Positions 16,876 to 26,722 of a DNA stretch of 60,788 nt are shown here, in pieces; the stretch's first letter is position 1, and each line of letters begins with the position of its first letter. Both the position numbers and the translations under genes were made by a program. The notes below the pieces were generated by a model. It was not told the origin of the DNA. It saw only the letters and a list, made by a program, of their open reading frames with translations, and did no database searches. Source of the DNA: an uncultured Sporosarcina sp. (GTDB lineage: Bacteria; Bacillota; Bacilli; Bacillales_A; Planococcaceae); the NCBI GenBank assembly GCA_947644645.1, contig CANSAF010000012.1, positions 1 through 60,788 on the forward strand, written 5' to 3'.

Positions 16876-17868
16876 TTACATCGCTCCTCTCCGTCTTTGC
16901 CTGTAGAAAATGTACGCAAAGACCGGTGCGCCGATAAATGCGGTAATGACCCCGACCGGTAATTCTGAAGGTGAAATAATCGTTCTTGCAACAAGGTCAC
17001 AAATGATTAACAGCGATGCACCGTTCATAAACGATAAGGTTAATAAATGGCGATGATCCGCCCCCCACATTAATCTTGTCATATGTGGGACAACTAATCC
17101 GACAAAACCAATCGTTCCTGATACGGCAACTGCAGAGCCTGTTAAAATTGAACCGCCGATTAAAATCATAAATTTACGTTGTTTTACATTGACGCCTAAA
17201 TGGATGGCGCGTTCTTCGCCGAATAACATCGCATTTAATTCCCGACGGTTCAGCCATAATAACATCGAACCTATACAGACAAAAGGCAAAATCATCATCG
17301 TATACGACCATCCACGCATCGAAACACTACCAAGTAGCCAGCCAATCACTTGTCTCAGTTCTTCCCCTGTTAGCGCAATCATGAGTGATAATACTGAACC
17401 GAGAAAAGCACCAAAAATAATCCCTGTTAAAATAATTGTTTCCATTCTCATCGCACGGTCTACAAGTCGCGCAAAACCGAGCACTAAAAACATCGTAAGC
17501 GCCGCGCCTATCATACTGAAAACAGGTAAAGTAAAGGATCCTAAAAATGGAATAGAGATACTAAAAAAGAGTGTCATCACAGCACCTACAGAGGCACCGG
17601 ATGACACTCCGAGGGTATACGGATCAGCAAGTGGATTTTTTAACAGTCCTTGAAACGCAGCACCTGCTATTGCAAGTGAAGCTCCGACCAATCCAGCTAA
17701 TACAACGCGTGGCATTCGAATTTTCCATAATATATTCGTTAACTTCTGATCCGTTCCATCCCATAATGTTTGGATTGGAATTTTTACCGTTCCAATTGAA
17801 ACACCGAGCCATACCGCTACAACTAATGTAGCGGCAGACACGATGTAGGCGACGCTTGATTTATTCAC
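16876..17868 (-). CDS. btuC: Cobalamin ABC transporter permease (BtuC, FecCD family)
   Basis: A 330-residue permease with about ten membrane segments and the family blocks IRMPRVVLAGLVGASLAIAG, GLLKNPLADPYTLGVSSGA and GTIGFVGLVVPHMTR. I chose the GTG at 17868, which has AGAGG six bases upstream and overlaps the btuF stop (GTGAATAA). An ATG at 17907 would overlap by 47 bases. Specificity for cobalamin/corrinoids is inferred from the riboswitch and the downstream genes. Confidence 0.93.
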   Translation of the reverse strand: MNKSSVAYIVSAATLVVAVWLGVSIGTVKIPIQTLWDGTDQKLTNILWKIRMPRVVLAGLVGASLAIAGAAFQGLLKNPLADPYTLGVSSGASVGAVMTLFFSISIPFLGSFTLPVFSMIGAALTMFLVLGFARLVDRAMRMETIILTGIIFGAFLGSVLSLMIALTGEELRQVIGWLLGSVSMRGWSYTMMILPFVCIGSMLLWLNRRELNAMLFGEERAIHLGVNVKQRKFMILIGGSILTGSAVAVSGTIGFVGLVVPHMTRLMWGADHRHLLTLSFMNGASLLIICDLVARTIISPSELPVGVITAFIGAPVFAYIFYRQRRRGAM

Positions 17869-18856
17869 CAAAAGCCTCTGGATAAACAGCTTTTGCAAAT
17901 GCTTCAAGTCCTTCTGCTAAACGTGGACCTGTACGACTTGTTAAGTTCTCATCAACTTGAATCACTTGCTCTTCCTGAATGGCTTTAATTGTATCAAAAC
18001 CATCTCGTGCATAAACATCTTCTACTGCAGTATCGATATAATCATACATAACGATAATTGTTTCAGGATCGCGGTTTACAATTTCTTCCGGATCCATAAC
18101 GAACCAACCTTCTTGGTCATCTGCAATATTTTTAGCACCAATCATATCAAGAATTTCTTGGACAAATGTTCCTTGACCAGGCGTGTAAATCTCAGGTGCT
18201 GGTGAAGTTTCAACAAATACTGTTTTTTCTTCGTCAATGTCTTTTACTTTCGCTAAAACATCTTCAATTTTTGTTTTCATCTCGTCAATGATTTGATCAG
18301 CTTCTTCAACTTTATTCGTTAATTGACCGATTGTCTCAATTGTTTTGTAAGTATCTTCGAAATTCGTCGCGTTTTCTACGACAAATACTGGAATACCTGC
18401 ATTACGAATTTGGTCAAAACCATCTTCTGATCCTGCGTATGACATATTATGCGCGAAAACAACTTCTGGATCTAATTCAATAATTTTTTCTACGTTAAAT
18501 TCCATACCGCCAATTTTTTCTTTTTCTAAAGCTTCAGCTGGATAATCGTCATAATCATTGACCCCAATAATTTCATCTGCAAGTCCTAACGCAAATAAAA
18601 TCTCTGTATTACTTGGTTGCATTGAAACAATTGACGACGGGGCTGTTTCTAATGTAACTTCATTGCCAATTGCGTCCGTTACGGTCATCGGATAAGCTTC
18701 TTCAGCAGATTCCCCTGATGAATCCTCTTGACCTTCATCTTCCGTGACAGGTGGTTCATCAACTTTTGGCTTGTCTTCTGTTGGCGCTGTTCCACATGCT
18801 GCAAGTACAAAGACTGCAACGAGTGACATGAGCCAAAGTTTCCATGTTTTATTCAT
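17861..18856 (-). CDS. btuF: Corrinoid-binding lipoprotein (BtuF type)
   Basis: A 331-residue extracellular solute-binding protein of the BtuF/FhuD fold. A signal peptide ends in the lipobox LAAC (Cys21), followed by an acidic, disordered linker to about residue 55. The binding domain opens with MTVTDAIGNEVTLETAP and SIVSMQPSNTEILFALG. It is the first gene after the cobalamin riboswitch, preceded by AAGGAG. It delivers corrinoids to BtuC. Confidence 0.93.
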   Translation of the reverse strand: MNKTWKLWLMSLVAVFVLAACGTAPTEDKPKVDEPPVTEDEGQEDSSGESAEEAYPMTVTDAIGNEVTLETAPSSIVSMQPSNTEILFALGLADEIIGVNDYDDYPAEALEKEKIGGMEFNVEKIIELDPEVVFAHNMSYAGSEDGFDQIRNAGIPVFVVENATNFEDTYKTIETIGQLTNKVEEADQIIDEMKTKIEDVLAKVKDIDEEKTVFVETSPAPEIYTPGQGTFVQEILDMIGAKNIADDQEGWFVMDPEEIVNRDPETIIVMYDYIDTAVEDVYARDGFDTIKAIQEEQVIQVDENLTSRTGPRLAEGLEAFAKAVYPEAFGE

Positions 18857-18880
18857 GCTTTTCTCTCCTTTTTCCCAAAT

Positions 18881-18909
18881 AAAAAATCCCTTGTATCGCT
18901 ACAGAGGGA
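18881..18909 (-). terminator. Riboswitch expression-platform terminator upstream of btuF
   Basis: A stem TCCCT..GTA/TAC..AGGGA (18887-18909) with a TCGC-type loop is followed by six U residues on the minus strand (18881-18886). It lies 25 bases before the btuF start and just after the B12 aptamer. This supports control by transcription termination. Confidence 0.7.
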
Positions 18910-18959
18910 ATAGTGTGAAAGTCTAGACATAGTCATTAATTGGAATGAATATATCGATT

Positions 18960-19165
18960 TCCACCATACCTATTCCGCGTAGGTCGTTCAGGTGATTCAT
19001 AAAGGCAGGTTTCCTGGCTTATGGCTTATCTACGTTTTGCCGCCTTCCTGGATTTTCTCCAGTGGCAAATTGGCAATCCGCTTCCATTTACAGTGGCGGG
19101 ACCGCATCGGATTTTAACCGACTTCCCTTTTAACTCGAAAAACTTCGAGCACCTTTATGTTTGGA
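18960..19165 (-). promoter_or_regulatory. Cobalamin (B12) riboswitch
   Basis: Read on the minus strand, all the conserved blocks appear in order: AAAGGGAA, GCGGTCCCGCCACTGTAA, a second GCCACTG, and the B12 box AGCCAGGAAACCTGCC (at about 19004-19020). Spacing and order match the AdoCbl riboswitch class. It controls the 13-gene corrinoid salvage operon, with the terminator at 18881-18909 as the output. Confidence 0.93.
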
Positions 19166-19264
19166 TTAATATTATTCTCATTTCCAAGTATACTATAAAA
19201 TTTTAAATTGTCGATAATTGATGAATTGATGGCAGATTGCAGGATTTTGACGGATTTTTAAATT

Positions 19265-19412
19265 GCGGGCAGATTTCGAGAGATTGCGGGCACATTTTCG
19301 AGGATTGCGGGCACATTATTTTTTCTGCGGACATTTTTGGCAATTGTGCGGACATTTCCATACTTTCTGCGGACATTCCTAGCAATTGCGCGGACATTAT
19401 TTTTCCCACGCT
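19265..19412. repeat. 21-bp tandem array, seven units, core GCGG(G)ACATT
   Basis: GCGG recurs at 19265, 19286, 19307, 19327, 19348, 19369 and 19390. All spacings are 21 except one of 20 at the boundary between two sub-types. The first three units read TTGCGGGCACATT-like and the last four TGCGGACATT-like. The array sits between the argS terminator and the B12 riboswitch. No gene is supported here. Confidence 0.85.
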
Positions 19413-19426
19413 TATCCAAATAAAAA

Positions 19427-19473
19427 AGGCATTCTCCAAAGTCTATTCTAGATTTTGGAGAATCGCCTTTAAA
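19427..19473 (-). terminator. argS terminator
   Basis: Inverted repeat AAGGC(G)ATTCTCCAAA / TTTGGAGAATGCCTT followed by a T-run on the minus strand, right at the end of argS. It separates argS from the B12 leader. Confidence 0.8.
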
Positions 19474-21138
19474 TTACATTCTTTCTGGAGCTGAAACGCC
19501 GATTAGGTTTAATGCGTTCGCTAATGTTGTACGTGTTGCTGTAATCAATGCAAGTCGAGCTTCAGAACGCTCTTTATGATCTGTATCTAATACTTTCTCT
19601 GCATTATAGAATGAGTGGAATGTTGCTGCTAGTTCTTGAATATAATTGGCAATTCTATGCGGTGCGCGTGCTTTTGCAGCGTCTGCAACGACTAATGGGA
19701 AGTCACCAATTTTTTTCAATAGATCAATTTCATGTTCAGCTGTTAATAAATTTGCACCTTCTTGATTCGGTGACAAGTTTAGTTCTTCAGATTGACGTAA
19801 AATCGAACAGATTCTAGCATGTGCATATTGTGCATAATAAACTGGGTTTTCGTTTGATTCGGAAACAGCTAAATCTAAATCGAAATCCATTTGTGCATCG
19901 CCTGAGCGCATTACGAAGAAATAACGAACTGCGTCTAATCCTACGTCTTCAACAAGTTCACGTAAAGTAACTGCTTTACCCGTACGCTTACTCATGACCA
20001 TGCGCTCGCCATCTTTATATAATTGAACCATTTGTGCGACGATCACTTCTAATGTATCTTTCTCATATCCTAATGCTTCAATCGCTGCTTTCATACGTGG
20101 AATATAACCGTGATGGTCAGCACCCCAAATATTGATTAGCTTGTCAAAACCACGTTGGATTTTATCTTCATGATAAGCAATATCCGGTAAAATATAAGTG
20201 AATGAACCGTCTTTCTTAATTAACACACGGTCTTTGTCATCACCGAATGTTGTTGAACGGAACCATGTTGCACCGTCTTCTTCAAAAACATGTCCGTTTT
20301 CACGAAGTTTTCCTAATGCATTTTCAATTTTTCCACTACCGTATAAAGATGTTTCAGAGAACCAATTGTCAAACTGTACGCGGAAGTTTTTTAAGTCCGT
20401 TTTTAATTTATTTAATTCAAATTCTAAACCGTAAGAACGGAAGAAGTCATAGCGTTCTTCATCAGATACATGCTTATATTTGTCGCCGTATTTTTCAGCA
20501 AGTTCTTGACCGATGCCGATGATATCTTGACCGTGATAACCATCTGCTGGCATTTCACGTTCTTCGCCAAGTGCTTGGAAATAACGTGCTTCAACTGAAC
20601 GAGCAAGATTGTCAATTTGGTTTCCTGCATCGTTAATATAATATTCACGAGAAACATCATAACCTGCAAAATCTAACACATTACAAAGTGAGTCACCTAC
20701 TGAGGCACCACGCGCATGCCCTAAATGTAAATCACCTGTTGGATTTGCTGAAACGAACTCAACTTGAATTCTTTCTTTGTTGCCAGCTTCAGAACGACCG
20801 TATTCAGCACCTTTGTCCAATACTGTGTGCACAACTTGTTGCAAATAATCTTTTTTCAATGTGATATTAATAAAACCAGGTCCTGCGATGTCGATTTTTT
20901 CGATTGAAGCACTTTCTTTATTTAAGTTTTCAACAATCGCTTCTGCAATCGCACGAGGTGGTTTTTTCGCAAGTTTTGTTAATTGCATAGCGATGTTTGT
21001 TGCGTAGTCACCATTTTCTTTATGTCTTGGTGTTTCTAAAATAATATCTGGCAATGCTTCTTCTGTTAATTGTGCTGCCACGACTGCTTCGTGAATCGCA
21101 GCTTTTACTTTTTGTTGTGTTTGTTCAACGATGTTCAT
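19474..21138 (-). CDS. argS: Arginyl-tRNA synthetase
   Basis: A 554-residue class I synthetase charging tRNA-Arg. HLGH is at 138-141 in [14 protein letters not shown], and the KMSKS-equivalent appears as [11 protein letters not shown]. The N-terminal add-on domain and the C-terminal anticodon-binding domain are both present at normal length. Its ATG overlaps the stop of the DUF1934 gene by four bases, as in B. subtilis ywiB-argS. Confidence 0.97.
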   Translation of the reverse strand: MNIVEQTQQKVKAAIHEAVVAAQLTEEALPDIILETPRHKENGDYATNIAMQLTKLAKKPPRAIAEAIVENLNKESASIEKIDIAGPGFINITLKKDYLQQVVHTVLDKGAEYGRSEAGNKERIQVEFVSANPTGDLHLGHARGASVGDSLCNVLDFAGYDVSREYYINDAGNQIDNLARSVEARYFQALGEEREMPADGYHGQDIIGIGQELAEKYGDKYKHVSDEERYDFFRSYGLEFELNKLKTDLKNFRVQFDNWFSETSLYGSGKIENALGKLRENGHVFEEDGATWFRSTTFGDDKDRVLIKKDGSFTYILPDIAYHEDKIQRGFDKLINIWGADHHGYIPRMKAAIEALGYEKDTLEVIVAQMVQLYKDGERMVMSKRTGKAVTLRELVEDVGLDAVRYFFVMRSGDAQMDFDLDLAVSESNENPVYYAQYAHARICSILRQSEELNLSPNQEGANLLTAEHEIDLLKKIGDFPLVVADAAKARAPHRIANYIQELAATFHSFYNAEKVLDTDHKERSEARLALITATRTTLANALNLIGVSAPERM

Positions 21139-21584
21139 GATTTTCCCTCCGAATATGTAATCGATAATTCATATATGCCTATTTCTGAGCCTTCCGCATA
21201 TAATTTATACGCTGCGGAAAACTTACCATTATTCCCTACTGCAGGGCTGAAACTTAATTCCTTCGCTTCAACTTGTAATTTAAATGTCATAGGTCCGTTT
21301 TCATACTCGCCAAGCTTCTTGCCTTTTGTGGATAAAGGGAGACGCATTTTCACTGCACCTGAACGCATAATCAGCGCTTCCTCGTGACCTAATTTAATCG
21401 TCGTTTGGATTTTTTGACCACCTTCTACTTCTTCATATTGCAAATAAAAAGTACCGTTTTTCTCCATATACCGACCGACAGCTTGAAATTCATGTGTTTC
21501 CTTTTCTTGCCCCGGGTGTTGGATTGACGAATGAAGCTGGACATCTACAGTTTCTTCTACCGCTTTTCGATCCATTTCCGTCAC
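21135..21584 (-). CDS. ywiB: DUF1934 family protein (YwiB-like)
   Basis: A 149-residue small beta-rich protein with the calycin-like pattern of DUF1934. It has alternating strands such as [19 protein letters not shown] and [12 protein letters not shown]. It is immediately upstream of argS with overlapping stop and start, the conserved Bacillales arrangement. The function is not established. It sits divergently from pbpG. Confidence 0.88.
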   Translation of the reverse strand: MTEMDRKAVEETVDVQLHSSIQHPGQEKETHEFQAVGRYMEKNGTFYLQYEEVEGGQKIQTTIKLGHEEALIMRSGAVKMRLPLSTKGKKLGEYENGPMTFKLQVEAKELSFSPAVGNNGKFSAAYKLYAEGSEIGIYELSITYSEGKS

Positions 21585-21668
21585 CGTCCTCTACTAAAAA
21601 ATATCTTCTTATTATAACCTTCTTTTCGATGACATTCCAATATCCATTATTATTTCTTTAAAGAAAGC

Positions 21669-21698
21669 GTTTAATCTATCGAACTTGGCTGCATACTA
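21669..21698 (+). promoter_or_regulatory. Candidate forespore (SigG/SigF) promoter of pbpG
   Basis: CATACTA at 21692-21698 matches the SigG -10 pattern, with GTTTA at 21669-21673 and an 18-base spacer. It lies 30 bases before the pbpG start. PbpG is forespore-expressed in B. subtilis, which fits; the motif is short and needs testing. Confidence 0.5.
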
Positions 21699-21728
21699 AC
21701 CTTATTAACATGGACAGGACGGGATAAG

Positions 21729-23783
21729 ATGCAGCGGACAGTTTATGTAAAAAAGAAGAAAAGAAAACAATCCTTTCGACGAGTCATTTTAATCGCGGTA
21801 ACAATTTTCACGGCAATGTTGACCTTTTACGGCGGCTTATTCGTTTATGCACAAATGACGGGAGCCCCTTCACTTAGCGTACCAAAAGCTTCTGTTTTTC
21901 TCGATCAAAATGGGAAAAACATCGGGGATCATTTCGCAGCAGAACGGCGTTACTGGGTAGATTTGGAAGATATATCCCCTTTTTTAATTGACGCAGTTGT
22001 TGCTACAGAAGACCGTAATTTTTATAAACATAATGGCTTTGATTATAAACGAATTGCGGGCGCTTTATTAAAAGATATTAAAAATCGAAGTAAAGTGGAA
22101 GGCGCGAGTACGATTACGCAGCAATATGCAAGAAACCTTCATTTATCACATGCGAAAACATGGAAACGTAAAATTAACGAAGCGCTCATCGCTTTTCGTT
22201 TAGAACGTTTTTACGATAAAGATGTTATTTTGGAAGGCTATTTAAATACTGTGTATTTCGGACATGGCATGTACGGCGTTGAAGCCGCGAGTAATTTTTA
22301 TTTTGCTAAATCGGCAAAAGATTTAACTTTGGAAGAAGCTGCGGTCATTACAGCAATTGCGAAAGGACCGACGCTTTACTCTCCGATTAATTATCCTGAA
22401 AATTCTACAGCTCGAAAAGAACTGATTTTATCTTTAATGGCTTCACAGGATATTATTTCAAGCGAGCAAGAAGCACGGGCAAAAAATGCAGTCGTTCAAT
22501 TAAAAACAGAAGAATGGAAAAAGCAAAAGAAAATGGCACCGTATTTTCTGGATGAAGTTTGGAAAGAAGCGGAAAAAGTTCTCGCTTCAAAAGGACGATA
22601 TCCTGAAGAAGGTGGTTGGACGATTCGAACGACGTTAAACACGCAACACCAAAAAATCGCGGAGGAAACGATTCAAAAATGGATGCCTAAAGACGAATTA
22701 CAAATCGGCTTCATGTCTATGGATCCGGAAACGGGCGGCATTACTTCGCTTGTTGGTGGGATGAATTATGCGGAAAGTCCATTTAACCGAGCTACACAAG
22801 CAAAACGGCAACCAGGTTCCGTGATGAAACCAGTTTTATATGCAGCAGCGCTTGAAAACGGATTTAACCCGCTTACCTTTTTAATGCCTGAAAAAACGAT
22901 CTTCACTTATGATGGCGGACGAGAAACGTATGAGCCGAAAAACGTAAATGGAAAATTTGCCGATCATCCAATTTCATTGGCGCAAGCATTGGCGATTTCA
23001 GATAATATTTACGCAGTGAAAACGCTCGAAGAAGTCGGTTATGAAAGTTATCAAAAAATGGCTGAAAAACTTGGCATCGACGTGAAATTCCCTGCCGCAC
23101 CAGCTGTTGCACTTGGCACAACAGAAGTAACATTAAAAGATATGACAAATGCGTATAATCGAATTGCAGCAGGTGGTATCGATATTGAAGCGAATACAAT
23201 CATTTCAATTATGGATAGTGAAGGAAAAACCGTCTATGAACGACCGAAGCAGAAAGAAAAACAAGTAATGTCTGAACAAGATGCTTTCGTTTTAACACAT
23301 TTATTAACGGGTATGTTTGACCCCGTCTTTAATGATTATTCTTCCGCCACCGGTTTATCCATGCGGCAAAAACAAACAAGACCGTATGCGGCTAAATCGG
23401 GCACAACGATTTCAGACCAATATTTAATCGGATTTACACCTTCTTTAACGACAGGTGTTTGGAATGGGTTTGATGTTGGGAAACAATTAGATTCAGCGGA
23501 AGATCAAGCAGCTACAAAAAAAATATGGATTGAGTTTATGGAAGGCGTTCATAGCGGCAAGACGCCTGAACCTTTTATTCCTCCTGAAGGTGTTAGTAGC
23601 GCCATTATCGACGTTGAAACGGGTGGATTGGCAGTTGCTGAGTGTGAAAAGCAACGTCTCGTTTATTTGAAAGACCAAGACATTCCCGAAAAACTATGTA
23701 CAGATCGATCTTTACAAGAAATGCGTTCGGGTGATAAAAAGAAAAAAGAATTTAATTTATTTCCTTTTTCATTTTTTGATTAA
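21729..23783 (+). CDS. pbpG: Class A penicillin-binding protein, sporulation PbpG type
   Basis: A 684-residue bifunctional peptidoglycan synthase. A membrane anchor is at about 20-42. The GT51 glycosyltransferase has its catalytic Glu near residue 94 (ATEDRNFYKHNGFD) and ASTITQQYARNL. The transpeptidase has SVMK at 364-367, SDN at 424-426 and KSGT at 556-559. The setting (ywiB-argS divergent, ywhD/ywhB next) matches B. subtilis ywhE/pbpG. A SigG-like promoter precedes it. Confidence 0.93.
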   Translation: MQRTVYVKKKKRKQSFRRVILIAVTIFTAMLTFYGGLFVYAQMTGAPSLSVPKASVFLDQNGKNIGDHFAAERRYWVDLEDISPFLIDAVVATEDRNFYKHNGFDYKRIAGALLKDIKNRSKVEGASTITQQYARNLHLSHAKTWKRKINEALIAFRLERFYDKDVILEGYLNTVYFGHGMYGVEAASNFYFAKSAKDLTLEEAAVITAIAKGPTLYSPINYPENSTARKELILSLMASQDIISSEQEARAKNAVVQLKTEEWKKQKKMAPYFLDEVWKEAEKVLASKGRYPEEGGWTIRTTLNTQHQKIAEETIQKWMPKDELQIGFMSMDPETGGITSLVGGMNYAESPFNRATQAKRQPGSVMKPVLYAAALENGFNPLTFLMPEKTIFTYDGGRETYEPKNVNGKFADHPISLAQALAISDNIYAVKTLEEVGYESYQKMAEKLGIDVKFPAAPAVALGTTEVTLKDMTNAYNRIAAGGIDIEANTIISIMDSEGKTVYERPKQKEKQVMSEQDAFVLTHLLTGMFDPVFNDYSSATGLSMRQKQTRPYAAKSGTTISDQYLIGFTPSLTTGVWNGFDVGKQLDSAEDQAATKKIWIEFMEGVHSGKTPEPFIPPEGVSSAIIDVETGGLAVAECEKQRLVYLKDQDIPEKLCTDRSLQEMRSGDKKKKEFNLFPFSFFD

Positions 23784-23834
23784 AAAAGGCTGTCCAGAAA
23801 GTCTAGAAATCGACTTTCTGAACAGCCTCTTTTT
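23784..23834 (+). terminator. pbpG terminator
   Basis: Hairpin AGGCTGTCCAGAAAGT / ACTTTCTGAACAGCCT followed by a T5 run, starting at the stop codon. The GGCTGTCC stem recurs in several other terminators in this window. The following 23835-24038 holds no gene that I can support. Confidence 0.85.
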
Positions 23835-24038
23835 ACCATTCATGCAAAGTTAAAAAGCAAGACTATCATGCTTGGGTTGGATTGATAAACTTGCTTCCTG
23901 TGCAGTACATTTTATGGTAGTCCTAGCATTACATGTGTAAGCTATACTAATAGTGTACTTCCTTTTGTTCGGACATTCAACATCCCAAGCAAAATAATTC
24001 TTGTTTCATAAATCATTTTTCAATTTAATGCAAATGAA

Positions 24039-24554
24039 TTATACAGTTAGCCCATCATGTAACTCTTTAGAGCTACGCGCCCACAGTTCTTCATTATGTG
24101 CTTTTAAAAATTCTGCAAGTACTTGTTTCGATGAATCATCCATCTCATCTACGATAATGCGCCCTTTCATGGAGCGATCCATTTTATTGACATGTTCAAC
24201 GAAGTTTTTATAACCGCGACGAATTGAACGGTCAATGACCATCTCACATGCCGTCACACCTGCATAATAAGGACCTTCTTCTTTATATTCAATCGTCACC
24301 CAAATTAACCAATATTTTTTACCATTCGCAGACTCTTCACGTGTCGGTAAAAATTTAATGCCGCGCTCTAATTTACTTCGTGCATGCATAGCACCGATTT
24401 CAATCGAGGCAGTTTTTTCCTCAACATCAATGACGACGGGCGTTACGTTCTCAAGCGATAAAGAGCCTACGCCGAACCCTTTATGACCGTCAATCGGATC
24501 ATCTTTTATAATGGCGAATTCCATTTTCGCTTTCGGTTTTTGTTCATTCCCCAT
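24039..24554 (-). CDS. ywhD: YwhD family protein
   Basis: A 171-residue cytosolic protein matching the YwhD family by sequence character and position. The N-terminus is EQKPKAKMEFAIIKDDPIDGHKGFG and a conserved core includes ENVTPVVIDVEEK. It is divergent from the tautomerase gene and follows pbpG, as in B. subtilis ywhE-ywhD-ywhB. Function is unknown. Confidence 0.85.
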   Translation of the reverse strand: MGNEQKPKAKMEFAIIKDDPIDGHKGFGVGSLSLENVTPVVIDVEEKTASIEIGAMHARSKLERGIKFLPTREESANGKKYWLIWVTIEYKEEGPYYAGVTACEMVIDRSIRRGYKNFVEHVNKMDRSMKGRIIVDEMDDSSKQVLAEFLKAHNEELWARSSKELHDGLTV

Positions 24555-24620
24555 TTCAATACCCCTCCAACTTTGATAATATCCTTAGTATACTGGATAT
24601 TTGGGGAGGGGGAAAAGAAT

Positions 24621-24803
24621 ATGCCATATGTAACTGTAAAAATGCTCGAAGGTCGCACAGATGAGCAGAAAAAAGCGCTATGTGAGAAAGTCACAGCAGC
24701 TGTTTCTGAAACAACAGGCGCACCTGCAGAAAAAATTGCTGTCATAATTGAGGAAATGAAGAAATCTGATTATGCTGTCGGCGGAAAGCGTTTAATCGAT
24801 TAA
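24621..24803 (+). CDS. ywhB: 4-oxalocrotonate tautomerase family enzyme (YwhB-like)
   Basis: A 60-residue protein of the smallest tautomerase class. The catalytic N-terminal proline follows the initiator Met (MPYVTVKMLEGRTDEQK), and the family pattern EKIAVIIEEM is present. The ATG at 24621 has GGGGGAAAAG upstream, and proline must directly follow the start for activity, which fixes this start. The physiological substrate in Bacillales is unclear. A terminator follows at once. Confidence 0.9.
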   Translation: MPYVTVKMLEGRTDEQKKALCEKVTAAVSETTGAPAEKIAVIIEEMKKSDYAVGGKRLID

Positions 24804-24805
24804 AA

Positions 24806-24848
24806 AAGGCTATGTGGCGAGTCTAAGTTCCTGACTTGCCACATGCCT
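24806..24848. terminator. Terminator between ywhB and ywgA
   Basis: Stem AAGGC(T)ATGTGGC(G)AGTC / GACTTGCCACATGCCTT. It serves the convergent ywhB and ywgA genes; A/T runs flank both sides. Confidence 0.75.
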
Positions 24849-24911
24849 TCCGCTTTTGTATTCGTTGATTCTATGCGATTTGTTCCTTTTTGCGAGTATT
24901 TGGCGAAAGAT

Positions 24912-25424
24912 TTAAACTGCTAACCCTTCTAGTTTATGAATGAAATCAAATGCTTCTTTCATTTCCTCGTCTGTAAATTTCAATTTACTTTTCACGATAT
25001 GCACTTTTTCAATTTGTTCTTCTTGTTGTAAATGGTCAAAATAAAGAAGCGTCGACACCAATTCTAAAAAGCGTGATGTTTTACTTTGCATTTGTTCGAT
25101 TACAGGCTGAAGTTCATTATTTTTTTCTGTCATCGTCTCCAGAAAATGCACACCTTCTTCAGATACTTCGTATTGATATTGATTATAAGAGCCTTTATGA
25201 ATATACGTTTCTTCTAAAAAACCCATTTCACATAATTCTTCTACACGTAATGTTAATTCCTCCGAATAAGGTCCATACATATGTAAACGGAACCTTTCTG
25301 CGAACGGAAAGTTCATTTTCTTTGCGATAAAAATCATTTTTTGCAATTTCTTTCGCCCAGTTACTTGCTCAGCAAGCGAAATAAATTGAATAATCTTTGC
25401 ATGTTCTTGCAGCAAAATGTCCAC
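24912..25424 (-). CDS. ywgA: YwgA family protein
   Basis: A 170-residue cytosolic protein with a winged-helix-like first half (FISLAEQVTGRKKLQKMIFIAKKM, then PFAERFRLHMYGPYSEEL). This resembles the Panacea/SocA-type domain and the YwgA family. It lies five bases after the HD gene, the same pair as ywgA-ywfO. Function unknown. Confidence 0.82.
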   Translation of the reverse strand: MDILLQEHAKIIQFISLAEQVTGRKKLQKMIFIAKKMNFPFAERFRLHMYGPYSEELTLRVEELCEMGFLEETYIHKGSYNQYQYEVSEEGVHFLETMTEKNNELQPVIEQMQSKTSRFLELVSTLLYFDHLQQEEQIEKVHIVKSKLKFTDEEMKEAFDFIHKLEGLAV

Positions 25425-25429
25425 CCTTT

Positions 25430-26722
25430 CTATTTATTCAACATCTCGTAAATTTCTTTATATAAAGGATTTTCTCCGGTTTGCAGTAAATCTTCTGGAA
25501 AATATAATTTATGGTCTGTCCTTCTTTTTCCAGAAATTGCATCTACTACATCTGATGAACGAGAAATTTCCCTAAGTTCTTTATTCGGCATTTGTAAAAA
25601 GATTGGAAGTCTTTCATTTTCCTCTCCTGGTCGATAAAAATCATACGGTAAATCTGATGACGAATCAACTACTAAATAATACTCTGGATCCAGTCCCGCT
25701 TGATTAAATAACACTTCTAGTTGTTGTAACTTTTTATATTCAGCCGCTGGATTAAATTCAACATATTGAAATAAACGGCGATTTAAAAATCTTGCGCTTA
25801 AATCACTTAAAATCGTATCTTGCTCTTTTGTCCACATTTGGAAATATGTTGTCACGACTCCTTCATCTAATGCAATATAATCCTCCAAATCATACTCTTT
25901 TTTGAAGAATGTCTCAAAATGAACAGGCGCTTGTCCAAACTGATAGCCTGTTTCATATAAATATTTTGCACGATGAAGAACCTTTTTTAAAATGACTTCT
26001 GCGCTTCTAGAAACTGGATGAAAATAAACTTGCCAATACATTTGGTAACGACTCATAATATAATCTTCCACAGCATGCATACCGCTCGATTTGACAACGG
26101 CTTGATCTTCCGCTGGACGCATGACGCGTAAAATTCTTTCCATATCAAAATGACCATAAGAAACGCCTGTATAATAAGCATCTCTTTGTAAATAATCCAT
26201 ACGATCCGCGTCAATTTGACTGGAAATTAAACTAACAACGAGCTTATCAGGATAAGTTTTATCGATAACATCCGCTACTTTTTGTGGGAATTGATCACTT
26301 ACTTTTCGTAAAATCGCATTCACTTCTGTAGCACCTAATAAAATTTTTTGGGTGAATTCTTCATGATCCAAATCAAAAACATTTTCAAATGCATGCGAAA
26401 ATGGACCGTGTCCTAAATCATGGAGTAGAGCTGCACAAAGTGTCACGAGCCTTTCTTCTTCATCCCATTCAGGTCTTCCACTAAATCCATCATCAATAAT
26501 TCGTCTCACAATCTCATATACACCTAGCGAATGTTGAAAACGACTATGTTCAGCCCCGTGAAAAACAAGATACGTAGTACCAAGCTGTCGAATACGGCGA
26601 AGCCTTTGAAATTCACGTGTGCCAATAATATCCCAAATGACTTTATCGCGTACATGGACATAGCGGTGCACAGGATCCTTGAAAACTTTTTCTTCTTTTA
26701 ACTTTTCATTTTTATACCCCAT
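25430..26722 (-). CDS. ywfO: HD-domain phosphohydrolase (YwfO-like)
   Basis: A 430-residue protein of the dNTPase/HD family. The metal site is formed by HGAEHSRFQHSLGV and LLHDLGHGPFSHAFE (HD at 101-102). The ATG at 26722 has GGAGGTG six bases upstream, so I preferred it over the longer frame to 26794. YwfO-type proteins hydrolyse nucleotides or nucleotide alarmones in vitro; the substrate here is unknown. Confidence 0.9.
   Translation of the reverse strand: MGYKNEKLKEEKVFKDPVHRYVHVRDKVIWDIIGTREFQRLRRIRQLGTTYLVFHGAEHSRFQHSLGVYEIVRRIIDDGFSGRPEWDEEERLVTLCAALLHDLGHGPFSHAFENVFDLDHEEFTQKILLGATEVNAILRKVSDQFPQKVADVIDKTYPDKLVVSLISSQIDADRMDYLQRDAYYTGVSYGHFDMERILRVMRPAEDQAVVKSSGMHAVEDYIMSRYQMYWQVYFHPVSRSAEVILKKVLHRAKYLYETGYQFGQAPVHFETFFKKEYDLEDYIALDEGVVTTYFQMWTKEQDTILSDLSARFLNRRLFQYVEFNPAAEYKKLQQLEVLFNQAGLDPEYYLVVDSSSDLPYDFYRPGEENERLPIFLQMPNKELREISRSSDVVDAISGKRRTDHKLYFPEDLLQTGENPLYKEIYEMLNK

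Noticed and set aside
19203-19439. Open frame with seven-residue repeats MSAQ.., MCPQ..
   Set aside because: It follows from the 21-bp period; no ribosome binding site and a 20-bp step inside.
21585-21728. T-box leader before argS
   Set aside because: No T-box sequence or specifier structure seen upstream of ywiB-argS.
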